A stretch of 64,000 nt of DNA, taken from positions 558,001 through 622,000 of the forward strand of contig NZ_PJBE01000013.1 of the NCBI RefSeq assembly GCF_002836205.1, written 5' to 3'. Made by a program: the position numbers and the translations under genes. Of this stretch, positions 52,289 through 59,938 are shown piece after piece. The notes beneath the pieces are model-generated. The model worked only from the letters and a program-made list of their open reading frames with translations, had not been told where the DNA came from and did not search any database. Numbering within the stretch: position 1 is the first letter of the stretch; the number at the start of each line of letters is the position of its first letter. This DNA comes from Shewanella sp. Choline-02u-19 (GTDB lineage: Bacteria > Pseudomonadota > Gammaproteobacteria > Enterobacterales > Shewanellaceae).

Positions 52289-53539
52289 TTAGCTTGTGGA
52301 TTTATTTTGTTTCAGTGCTATGCCAATAATGATGAGTCCTGGCCAGAATAGGTAGGCGAGGATTTCTAAGTTTTCACCAAAAGTGTATAGAAACATCTGC
52401 AACAGAATGGCAACTGCTACGGCTGAAATCGCATTGCTAAAAATAAAACGCAGTAGGCTAATGAAAGTGACTAACATCGCTGAGGCTAACGCTAAAGCGC
52501 CCACTAGCCCTTTAACAAACAACAACCCATACCAAGTATGGTGGGAGCCAATGACCATGTATTCCACTAAATGCGGACCTTTTTCAACAATGCCGTGACC
52601 CCAAATAACGGCTTCGTTAGCCCAACGTTCGAGTGCAATGTTGCCCAACTCTTGTCTAACTCGGGTTGAACCTGCGCGTGCGTTCTTAAATGCGTCGACA
52701 CTTTGTTGTACTTTTTCAAGCACGCTATAGCCAGAGAATCCGAGAAATAGCAGGGCTGGGCTAGCAACAAAGTACAGCCATGGCGAACGGTACCAACGTA
52801 TGAACATGAAAAAGCCAATGAGTAACAGGTAAGTCACCAGCGCAAGTCGAGATTGAGACAACAAAATCATGCTTAAGCTGCCAGCGAAACCATAAAACCG
52901 ATACCGCTTTGATTGCTCTTGGGTGGTAAAGATAAAAAACAGATTTCCCATCATGCCTAATGCTGGTGCCCACGGAGTGAACAGGCGCCATCTGGGGATC
53001 CCACTTGCTGGATCGAGTTCATATAAACTGACGCTGAAAAATTCAGGTCCAGGTCCACCAATAATACTCAGGGGTGAGGTATAGAGCGTAGTGGGTAGTT
53101 TTAGTAGCCAGGCAAGCATAAAAATAGGCAGTAGAATAAGGGTGTGTTTACAGACGATGCAACAGGCACGATAGATGATTTGTGGGCGGATATTAAGTGA
53201 GCCAATTAAAGGAAAAATAGCTAACAGCGCCCAACCTTTGGCCCAACCAATACTCGACTTAATTAATTTGGCAACCCCTAAGCCTTCAGTGAGATGCGCA
53301 ACGACCAGTGCGAGTAACATCAACGACATGGCCGCGATCCAGAATTTTTGCGTATTGGAAACAACAAAGTGCTGCTGGTTCACAAGGATTCTTTTGGCAA
53401 ACCTTAGCAATAAAATCCAGCCAATCACCGGCGCGACTACATACATGGCACCCAATAACCAAAATAGGTAGGTGCCTGTGATGGAGTACCAAACTAGTCG
53501 TTCATCAGAATTTTCTGGAGTATAGGCTTGCGGATCCAT
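52289..53539 (-). CDS. O-antigen ligase/polymerase family membrane protein (Wzy-like)
   Basis: 416 residues, about 10-12 membrane helices. The long periplasmic loop with STRVRQELGNIALERWANEA, VIWGHGIVEKGPHLVEY and GSHHTWYGLLFVKGL fits the Wzy_C/WaaL fold, where the conserved His and Arg face the periplasm. It should polymerise (or ligate) the locus 2 units. Its start overlaps the chain-length gene by 46 bp, so expression is probably coupled. Confidence 0.82.
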   Translation of the reverse strand: MDPQAYTPENSDERLVWYSITGTYLFWLLGAMYVVAPVIGWILLLRFAKRILVNQQHFVVSNTQKFWIAAMSLMLLALVVAHLTEGLGVAKLIKSSIGWAKGWALLAIFPLIGSLNIRPQIIYRACCIVCKHTLILLPIFMLAWLLKLPTTLYTSPLSIIGGPGPEFFSVSLYELDPASGIPRWRLFTPWAPALGMMGNLFFIFTTQEQSKRYRFYGFAGSLSMILLSQSRLALVTYLLLIGFFMFIRWYRSPWLYFVASPALLFLGFSGYSVLEKVQQSVDAFKNARAGSTRVRQELGNIALERWANEAVIWGHGIVEKGPHLVEYMVIGSHHTWYGLLFVKGLVGALALASAMLVTFISLLRFIFSNAISAVAVAILLQMFLYTFGENLEILAYLFWPGLIIIGIALKQNKSTS

Positions 53540-54909
53540 AACATTCCCATCCCTGCGATTAATGATATCGATGCGGCAAATCCGCCAACCAATGCCAACA
53601 ATATTGCTAACTTATCTGATGCCTCTGGCATTGTTGGTGACGACATTAACTGTATCAAAGGAAATGACGAATATATATCAGCTTTACCAACATCCATTTT
53701 AGCCAGTGCTGAGGTGAATACGGCGGTGGCTACCTGGTGTTCTCTTTGTAGATCTTCTAGCTTTGCAGCATCATCGTTACTGTCGTATAAACGGTGATCC
53801 CAGTCATGGATCTGCTGCGTCAGCGAGGCAATTCGACGATTGAGTCCTTTGGCCTGAGTATCGAGTGTTATTAGCTGCTGCATTAATTGCGCTCGGCCAT
53901 CAAGATCATCGACTGATATCATCAACATTAGGCGTTTATCAGCATAACCAAGCAGTACTTTACAGCGCTTTGATATCGCCGCTAGTATCGATTTTTGCTC
54001 ATTTCTATGGGTAACCACCTGTGGGTGGCGCTTACCATATCGACTTGAATATTCAGTGAGTTTTGCCGTTACATTGGTATAGCTTACCAGTAATTGCTGA
54101 AACAACTGGTCATTTTTAAGGGTTAGCAAACCGGCAGCTTGTTTTGGTGACAATGACAGATGTATTTCAAGCATTTTTTGACTTGCGATAATGCCTTGAT
54201 ACTCTGATACCAAGGTGACTTTACTATGTTTTAGGCGCTCCATTGTCAGTGCTAGCTCTTTAAATTGGTCAAGCGAGACCAGACCATGCTCCGACTGAAA
54301 CTCAAGTAATTTGGTTTGGGTAAAGCTGACTTTATTGGCAAAACTCGCCATACCTACGCGGATAGCATCTTCTCGTTGCTGTACTTCATCGTTACGCAGC
54401 AGCGACAGTAATGCTTGTAAGCTGTGATAGTGCGCCCATGCTCGTTGTTGTGCGTCTTGAGCCGTGGATGATTTTATGCTGAACTGCATCAAGCCAGTTT
54501 GATTTGGCAATTTTAGCTTTGGTTTAGTAAATGCGCTGTTTTTAATGTTCATGGTTTTGGCCGCAGCATTGAGTATGGTTTTGCTGGTGGCGATTGACTG
54601 GTAATTGATTCTAGGGTCAATTGCAGTGCTTAAATAGGGTGAACTCGCGCTACTATTGGCTTGGCCAATACTGTCTAAACTCACTACGGCGCCAGCCCCT
54701 GCGCCGGGTAAAATGAGAGTCCATTGGCTTACATAGCGGCTAGGGGTCATGAGAATAAACAGCAGTACCAGTAGCCAAATACAAGCGACAAGGGTAAAGG
54801 TTAGCTTCAGATAAGCACTTTTTCGCTGCTTAATGGGCATCATGCTACCGTCGACGAACAAACGCTTCATCCACAGTAGAGGTCTTATTGATTGTTTTTT
54901 TTCCATCAT
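53494..54909 (-). CDS. Chain-length determinant / polysaccharide co-polymerase (Wzz/GNVR type)
   Basis: 471 residues. TM1 about 30-50 (LVACIWLLVLLFILMTPSRY), long coiled-coil periplasmic part (about 180-370) with YGKRHPQVVTH, a LEDLQREHQVATAVFTSALA segment equivalent to the GNVR domain, SPTMPEASDKLAILLALVGG leading to TM2, and a short tail without kinase domain. It controls polymer length or export together with the Wza protein. Family fit is good, sequence specificity unknown. Confidence 0.85.
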   Translation of the reverse strand: MMEKKQSIRPLLWMKRLFVDGSMMPIKQRKSAYLKLTFTLVACIWLLVLLFILMTPSRYVSQWTLILPGAGAGAVVSLDSIGQANSSASSPYLSTAIDPRINYQSIATSKTILNAAAKTMNIKNSAFTKPKLKLPNQTGLMQFSIKSSTAQDAQQRAWAHYHSLQALLSLLRNDEVQQREDAIRVGMASFANKVSFTQTKLLEFQSEHGLVSLDQFKELALTMERLKHSKVTLVSEYQGIIASQKMLEIHLSLSPKQAAGLLTLKNDQLFQQLLVSYTNVTAKLTEYSSRYGKRHPQVVTHRNEQKSILAAISKRCKVLLGYADKRLMLMISVDDLDGRAQLMQQLITLDTQAKGLNRRIASLTQQIHDWDHRLYDSNDDAAKLEDLQREHQVATAVFTSALAKMDVGKADIYSSFPLIQLMSSPTMPEASDKLAILLALVGGFAASISLIAGMGMLWIRKPILQKILMND

Positions 54910-54932
54910 AGCCTCCTTTCCGTTAAGGACGA

Positions 54933-56267
54933 TTAAAGTAATTCAAGTAGCGTTGCAGGGACTAATATTTCGGTCATAGTCCGCGCGATTTCCCGCATAT
55001 TGGTCACACGTGAGTCATAACAAGCAATGCCGTCACCGGGCATTAATATTGGATTCATGCCCGTTTCCCAAGAGTGTCTAATTAACGAATCCATAGAGCG
55101 TTCAATCACATCCATTTCAGATGTTAAGGGATTTTTAGTGATCAGCAGTAAGTGTCGACTGGCATTGGTTGACTGCGCGCCGCCGACACAGTTTGCCGCT
55201 ATTGCACCACTCAGCAGGCGCGTACCATAGGGAAAACGAGTGGCGTCGGTATCGACTGCAGATTGCGAGTTACTGCTTGCTGGTTGCGTGAGGTTAGATA
55301 GAAACACCCGGATCCCTGGCGCTGTTATTTGCGAGGGTCTAGCCAGTGCATCATCAAAATAATCGTGCTGTGGTACATGAATATGGTCACCTGACATGAG
55401 GGTCATTGATGGTACTGGGTAACCGTGGATCACCCCCGAAAGATCGAGCTTGAAACTGTGCTGATCACGAATAACAATAATTTCGCTTATATTCGCGTCG
55501 GGGCGAACTCCACCAGAGGCTCGAAGCGCAGCAGCAATGCTTCTTTCTACTGCTTGGTCGCCACTGTGGCTGCCGCTATCATCGATAATGACGGTATCGG
55601 TTTTCTTGTTGATTTTGTGCTGTCCAGGTTCAAATACGCCACCTGAAACGGTGACCTGCACTGGCGCCCACTTTAATGGGGTAATACTTATCCTTACGCT
55701 GTCTTTGAGCATAAAGTCTTGCTCAACCAAATGTTGTGCAATGGCGGCTGATAATTGCTGAACATCAAGCCCTTTAGCATGAATGGGTTGCAGGTAGGGT
55801 AGATAGATATATCCGTCGTTGTTGACTTCGATTTTACCACTGAACTCGAGTCCATTTAAGACGTTCACGTTTAAACGATCACCGACCGATAAACGAATAT
55901 TTTGCGGCAAATGTAGCGCTTGCTGTGCTTGACCCGTTTGCATTAACCAGGTGGTTCCCATTGGATCATTTGTCCTTTGAGTTATATTTTTAGGCGCACG
56001 TTCGCTGGTTTTGCTGCGCATGTAAGGGGTGTCGTTATCGTAGAAGTGGCATTGGGTCATGTCATCTTCTATGTTGTCACAGATGTCTGCTTCTTCTGGG
56101 TGATGGGGCAGAACGCATCCCGATAATACCGTCGCTATGGCGATGATGAGTAGCCCAGATAAAGCACTCAATTGTTTTACCTTACTCACTGGACTCAGCT
56201 GTATATTCTGCGGCAATGCTGAGTGTTGGACTGTGGCGGATAAGTTTAAGCAGTGATTGGGGTTCAT
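54933..56267 (-). CDS. Wza-like polysaccharide export lipoprotein
   Basis: About 444 residues. ATG 56267 is chosen because AAGGA precedes it and it removes an overlap with the STAS gene. Signal peptide with lipobox VLSGC (Cys51), then poly_export domain with RLSVGDRLNVNVLNGLEFSG, SLBB-type segments (VQVTVSGGVFEPGQHKIN; GGVRPDANISEI) and a C-terminal helix-prone end. It should form the outer-membrane exit channel of locus 2. The C-terminal part has MPGDGIACYDSRVTNMREIA. Second gene of the sigma-54-controlled operon. Confidence 0.88.
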   Translation of the reverse strand: MNPNHCLNLSATVQHSALPQNIQLSPVSKVKQLSALSGLLIIAIATVLSGCVLPHHPEEADICDNIEDDMTQCHFYDNDTPYMRSKTSERAPKNITQRTNDPMGTTWLMQTGQAQQALHLPQNIRLSVGDRLNVNVLNGLEFSGKIEVNNDGYIYLPYLQPIHAKGLDVQQLSAAIAQHLVEQDFMLKDSVRISITPLKWAPVQVTVSGGVFEPGQHKINKKTDTVIIDDSGSHSGDQAVERSIAAALRASGGVRPDANISEIIVIRDQHSFKLDLSGVIHGYPVPSMTLMSGDHIHVPQHDYFDDALARPSQITAPGIRVFLSNLTQPASSNSQSAVDTDATRFPYGTRLLSGAIAANCVGGAQSTNASRHLLLITKNPLTSEMDVIERSMDSLIRHSWETGMNPILMPGDGIACYDSRVTNMREIARTMTEILVPATLLELL

Positions 56268-56292
56268 AGCGTCTTCCTTAATACCTGACTTG

Positions 56293-56643
56293 TTAGCTAA
56301 CAAGTTCATTGCATATATAGTCAATAGCGGCTGTTTCATCTTCATAGATAGAAAAAACGTGATGCAGACGGGTCAGCTCTATCAGTGCCCGCACACCAGC
56401 AGTGGGTGACAGTAATACTATTTCGCCACCTTGCTCCTCGACTTTTTTAAGCGCTGAAATCAACACTGAAAGGCCGCTTGAGTCGATGTATTGCACTTGA
56501 TGTAAGTCGATGACTAATTGAATCATCCCGCTGTTGATTTTTTGCAAAATGGCGGCACGAAGAGTCGGGGTCTGTGTCATCACCATTTCGACCGGTAAGG
56601 TGATTTTGCAGGCATTATTCTGTGCTAGTGGAGAGAATTTCAT
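56293..56643 (-). CDS. STAS-domain anti-sigma factor antagonist (SypA/SpoIIAA-like)
   Basis: 116 residues, a single STAS domain: LVIDLHQVQYIDSSGLSVLI has the conserved phosphorylatable Ser in DSSGLS. Such proteins are switched by a kinase and a PP2C phosphatase, both of which are encoded next door (57071 and 57477). In V. fischeri SypA, first gene of the syp locus, plays this role for biofilm polysaccharide. Here too it is the first gene of the polysaccharide operon, right after a sigma-54 promoter, so the parallel is strong but still inference. Confidence 0.88.
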   Translation of the reverse strand: MKFSPLAQNNACKITLPVEMVMTQTPTLRAAILQKINSGMIQLVIDLHQVQYIDSSGLSVLISALKKVEEQGGEIVLLSPTAGVRALIELTRLHHVFSIYEDETAAIDYICNELVS

Positions 56644-56674
56644 AGGAAGCTCCTTAATATGCTTTGGGCTGGTT

Positions 56675-56725
56675 GCTAATGAATCGTTGCTAATGAATCG
56701 TTGCTAATGAATCGTTGCTAATGAA
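56675..56725 (-). repeat. Short tandem repeat, 14-bp unit
   Basis: GCTAATGAATCGTT is repeated three times plus a partial copy. It lies in the 5' untranslated region of the STAS gene, between the sigma-54 promoter and the start codon. Confidence 0.8.
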
Positions 56726-56773
56726 GACAAAATAACGATTTGTTTTGTCATTCATCTTTATTGGGTTAGATAT

Positions 56774-56791
56774 TTGCAACTCTGGTGCCAA
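56774..56791 (-). promoter_or_regulatory. Sigma-54 promoter of the exopolysaccharide operon
   Basis: On the minus strand TTGGCACCAGAGTTGCAA matches the RpoN consensus TTGGCACN5TTGCW at every fixed position with GG-N10-GC spacing. Transcription should start near 56763, about 120 bp before the STAS ATG. Sigma-54 promoters need an enhancer-binding NtrC-type activator; one begins at 63717. The rest of the 427-bp gap has no gene. Confidence 0.85.
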
Positions 56792-57070
56792 CTTTTAAGT
56801 GGTTGTTATTAATCGGTTTAATCTGTTTTAGTGGTTTTGGCTGGGGTCTGTTTGGAAGGGAGTCTTAATATGCAAAGCAAAATGAGCAATCTGCGAATAA
56901 CTCAATGTGATGTAAGAAACAGCTTAATGTCGTTGACTATTTAACAATGAAAAACAATACGTTGTGTTATGCGCGGGACACTGACTTGACTGATTATCCA
57001 AAGCACAACGATGTTTTCCTGCTCCCTAATGTTGAGCTTGAGTTTAGTGTTGTCTGTAAATATGCCTGCG

Positions 57071-57463
57071 TCATTGGATTGATAAACTCAATTGCAGATG
57101 AGTCCCAGCGACAGATTTTTGCACCCTGACGTTATCCATCCAGCTATGCATAATCCATAAACCACGACCCGACTGAGCATCAGTATCAGGGCATTGCTGT
57201 GGTGCTTTACTGCAATGTAATGTGGAGTGGTCCAGCAGGTCGACAATCACTTTATTATCGCGATTGTGTAAAATGAGGGTCATATCTGCGGATCCATTGT
57301 TAGCGTGATCCATTACGTTTGCGACAGCTTCGAGTACACAGGTGACAATCTTAAATCGTTGCGAGGAGCTTATGTGGTTCTGCAACATAAACTGCTCTAT
57401 TTCCAGACAAAGAGAGTGCTTGGCGAGTACGGATTTATTGAGGTTGATCTGTATGCTATTCAT
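57071..57463 (-). CDS. RsbW-like anti-sigma factor/serine kinase (HATPase_c)
   Basis: 130 residues. The GHKL ATPase N-box CVLEAVANVMDHANNG, G1 box DLLDHS and G2 box SGRGLWIM are present. RsbW/SpoIIAB-type kinases phosphorylate STAS antagonists on serine. Its likely target is the STAS protein at 56293. In V. fischeri the same domain is the N-terminal part of SypE, while here it is a separate protein. It follows the phosphatase gene after 13 bp, so the two are co-expressed. Confidence 0.88.
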   Translation of the reverse strand: MNSIQINLNKSVLAKHSLCLEIEQFMLQNHISSSQRFKIVTCVLEAVANVMDHANNGSADMTLILHNRDNKVIVDLLDHSTLHCSKAPQQCPDTDAQSGRGLWIMHSWMDNVRVQKSVAGTHLQLSLSIQ

Positions 57464-57476
57464 GTTCTTTCCTTGA

Positions 57477-58724
57477 TTAGTTTAATAGGCAAGTGAATGG
57501 GTTATTGGTCGCAGATTGTGTGGAGATCAGCATTAATGAAACATCATCCTGAGCTTGCTTCTGTTGCCAAAGATCACAGCTATGGGTTAGGTGATGCAGT
57601 AATGAATCTGGCGTTAGTGTTCTGGCATCATTGATTATCTTTAGCAGACGCGGCTGGCCCAAAAAACCATGTTTTGGATGACGACATTCATATATGCCAT
57701 CGGAATAGAGTAATAAATGTTCTTGCTGTGCTAATGAAAAATAACTGCTGTTATATTGGACATTCTTACGGATCCCTACCGGCAGTTGAGTCGCAACGTT
57801 GAGCTGAGTTTTATCGACAAAGTAAGCCTGCTGCGAGTTAATCACAATGGGTGCTGGGTGACCCGCGTTAACTAATTCAACTGCGCCAGTGACAGTATTG
57901 GCGATGCCTATCACCATCGTCGCGAAGCAGCCGCTATTTTGTGGGTCATCAAACTCATTGTTAAGCGTGTTGATGAGAGTGCACACATCTAATGCTCGCC
58001 AGGCATCTTGGTTGTTCGTTAAATGCTGTGCCAAGGTGAAGCTTTGCATAGAAGCCGCTGTACCATGGCCACTGACATCAAGTAGATAAAAGCCAATATG
58101 CTGCTCGTCAATATTAAAGCATTGAAAAATATCTCCAGCCAAGTCGTGTGCAGGTTTAAACTCACAGGTCACTTGCCATTGTTGATTGAGCTGACCGTTG
58201 TCTGGCAGCAGCGCTTGCTGCAGTTGGGCTGCCAACGCAAGATCTTGTTTGACTAAACGGAGGTATTGTTGCTCTTTTTCAAGCAAGTGGTTGAGTGACT
58301 TATTTTTTTGTGCCAGTTGGCGCTGCATCTCTATTATTCGCAGTCCGGCATTGATCCTCGCTTTGAGCACGGCACTATTAAAGGGCTTAGCAACATAATC
58401 ATCTGCGCCGGAATTTATCCCCTCAACAATATGGCTATTATCACTGTTCCCGGTGAGTAGTATGGTATACGGGTTATTGATTGAGCATTTGAGTATTTTG
58501 CAAAACTCGATGCCGTTCATGTTTGGCATCATCCAATCTGTAATAACGAGATCGATATCGTGATCGCTCAGGTAATCAATAGCAGATTCGGCATCGGAGA
58601 AATCAACGCTATTGAGTCCCATCGCGGTGATTAAAGCGCTTAACAAGCAGCGTTCGCTATCACAATCTTCGACAAGCATGATTTTAAACGGTTGCTTTGT
58701 TTCTGAAGCGGTCAACACTGTCAT
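57477..58724 (-). CDS. Response regulator with PP2C phosphatase output (RsbU/SypE-like)
   Basis: 415 residues. Receiver domain (about 13-130) with EDCD, phospho-acceptor D63 in ITDWMMPN and K in VAKPF; coiled linker (about 135-170); PP2C_SIG domain with DLAGDIFQCFNI, LLDVSGHGTAASM and YSDGIYE carrying the metal-binding Asp residues. It probably dephosphorylates the STAS protein when its receiver is in the right state, with the hybrid kinase Hpt as a possible phosphate source. The ATG overlaps the stop of the small upstream gene (TAATG). Confidence 0.9.
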   Translation of the reverse strand: MTVLTASETKQPFKIMLVEDCDSERCLLSALITAMGLNSVDFSDAESAIDYLSDHDIDLVITDWMMPNMNGIEFCKILKCSINNPYTILLTGNSDNSHIVEGINSGADDYVAKPFNSAVLKARINAGLRIIEMQRQLAQKNKSLNHLLEKEQQYLRLVKQDLALAAQLQQALLPDNGQLNQQWQVTCEFKPAHDLAGDIFQCFNIDEQHIGFYLLDVSGHGTAASMQSFTLAQHLTNNQDAWRALDVCTLINTLNNEFDDPQNSGCFATMVIGIANTVTGAVELVNAGHPAPIVINSQQAYFVDKTQLNVATQLPVGIRKNVQYNSSYFSLAQQEHLLLYSDGIYECRHPKHGFLGQPRLLKIINDARTLTPDSLLHHLTHSCDLWQQKQAQDDVSLMLISTQSATNNPFTCLLN

Positions 58725-58942
58725 TACTCAATTCGCAAAATTGTTGGGCTATGCAGTGAGAAAGCAAAGGCTATGCCATCATCGACGATAGCTGAGCTAT
58801 CTATTTGTATATAGTGATCATTTGCATTTTTAAAGGTTTTGGTGGCTGCCTTGAGTGCTATTTTGCAATTGAGATTGTTGCAAATTGCGAATGGCTGTTC
58901 CATATTGGGGTCAAGCATTAATAAACAATAAGTCTTTGTCAT
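58724..58942 (-). CDS. Small conserved-looking protein coupled to the PP2C regulator
   Basis: 72 residues, no signal peptide or membrane helix. I do not recognise it. The reason to call it real is its TAATG overlap with the next gene and its position as the first cistron of the partner-switch operon. KIALKAATKTFKNANDHYIQ is a basic helix-like part; two strand-like segments surround it. A small STAS-like or PAS-like fold is possible, but nothing in the sequence proves it. Confidence 0.6.
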   Translation of the reverse strand: MTKTYCLLMLDPNMEQPFAICNNLNCKIALKAATKTFKNANDHYIQIDSSAIVDDGIAFAFSLHSPTILRIE

Positions 58943-58988
58943 AGAAAGAGATTTTAAATTCTCTGTTTGATTTCGCCTATTCTTAATC

Positions 58989-59005
58989 TTGGCGTACTTA
59001 TTGCT
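58989..59005 (+). promoter_or_regulatory. Candidate sigma-54 promoter of the sensor operon
   Basis: TTGGCGTACTTATTGCT keeps the GG-N10-GC spacing and matches TTGGC and TTGCT of the consensus. Transcription would start near 59016, upstream of the preferred ATG at 59087 of the binding-protein gene. A longer start at 58967 would lie before this promoter. Confidence 0.5.
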
Positions 59006-59086
59006 GGTATTAGTAAAATGAAAATAGATTTAGCTCAAGGATGGAACGGCATGTTTTCACTCTTCTATAGAGAACAAAGGCTTTTG

Positions 59087-59938
59087 ATGCATGGCTCAAA
59101 AATAGTGATGGCTAGCTTGCTACTATGCTTTGCACAGACCTGTATTGCTGAGGTTGAGAGCCGTCGCTCAACGGACATATTAGTCTTTGGCGTTGTGCCT
59201 CAGCAAGCGGCCAGTACACTCGCTAAAGCTTGGGGGCCGCTGTTGGCTGCAGTGTCGCAAAATGCAAAGCTTGATTTGCGTTTTGCAACTGCGCCCGACA
59301 TTCCTACTTTTGAATCTAGGCTTGCAAGGGGGGAATATGACATCGCTTATATGAATCCTTACCATTATGCGCAGTTTCATCAATCACAGGGTTATCAGGC
59401 TCTTGTTAAAGAAAAAGATAAAAAGCTCAAAGGTATTATTGTGGTGGCTAAGGATGGGCCTTATCACACTCTGGATGCCTTAGCAGGAAAGACGATAGCG
59501 TTTCCCGCGCCAGGTGCATTTGCGGCCAGTATGATCCCAAGGGCGAACTTAAAGCAGCGAAATATCGACTTTACAGCTAAGTTTGTTGGCTCGCATGATT
59601 CTGTCTATTTAGCCGTATCACAGGGGTTATTTGAAGCGGGTGGCGGCGTTGGTAGAACATTCAATAATTTACCCGTTGAAATTAAATCTAAGTTACGCAT
59701 TCTTTGGACCACCCCAAAGTACACGCCTCACGCCATTGCTGTGCATCCGAGAGTGTCTGCAAGCACACGTAAAATATTGACGGCAGAGCTAGAGGCTTTG
59801 TCGGCGTCGCCGCAAGGTCAGGCCCTGCTCGACACGCTTGGTTTTAGTGCATTTAAAGCGGCTCAAAATAGTGATTGGGATGATGTTAGAGCATTAAAAC
59901 TGGGTGAGTTATCCATTCCGCTAAAGGAGGGTAACTAA
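59087..59938 (+). CDS. PhnD-like periplasmic substrate-binding protein (sensor partner)
   Basis: About 284 residues from MHGSKIVMASLLLCFAQTCI, a signal peptide cleaved after CIA; AAAGG upstream supports this start. FGVVPQQAASTLAKAWGPLL, ARGEYDIAYMNPYHYAQFH and DALAGKTIAFPAPGAFAASM are typical of phosphate/phosphite/phosphonate ABC-type binding proteins. No permease or ATPase gene is nearby. Instead its stop overlaps the start of a hybrid kinase (TAATG), so it probably presents a ligand to that sensor, as in other PBP-kinase pairs (LuxP/LuxQ principle). The ligand is unknown. Confidence 0.85.
   Translation: MHGSKIVMASLLLCFAQTCIAEVESRRSTDILVFGVVPQQAASTLAKAWGPLLAAVSQNAKLDLRFATAPDIPTFESRLARGEYDIAYMNPYHYAQFHQSQGYQALVKEKDKKLKGIIVVAKDGPYHTLDALAGKTIAFPAPGAFAASMIPRANLKQRNIDFTAKFVGSHDSVYLAVSQGLFEAGGGVGRTFNNLPVEIKSKLRILWTTPKYTPHAIAVHPRVSASTRKILTAELEALSASPQGQALLDTLGFSAFKAAQNSDWDDVRALKLGELSIPLKEGN

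Noticed and set aside
56947..57129. 60-codon plus-strand frame before the RsbW-like gene
   Set aside because: It overlaps the 3' end of the minus-strand HATPase gene, has no ribosome-binding site and no recognised features.
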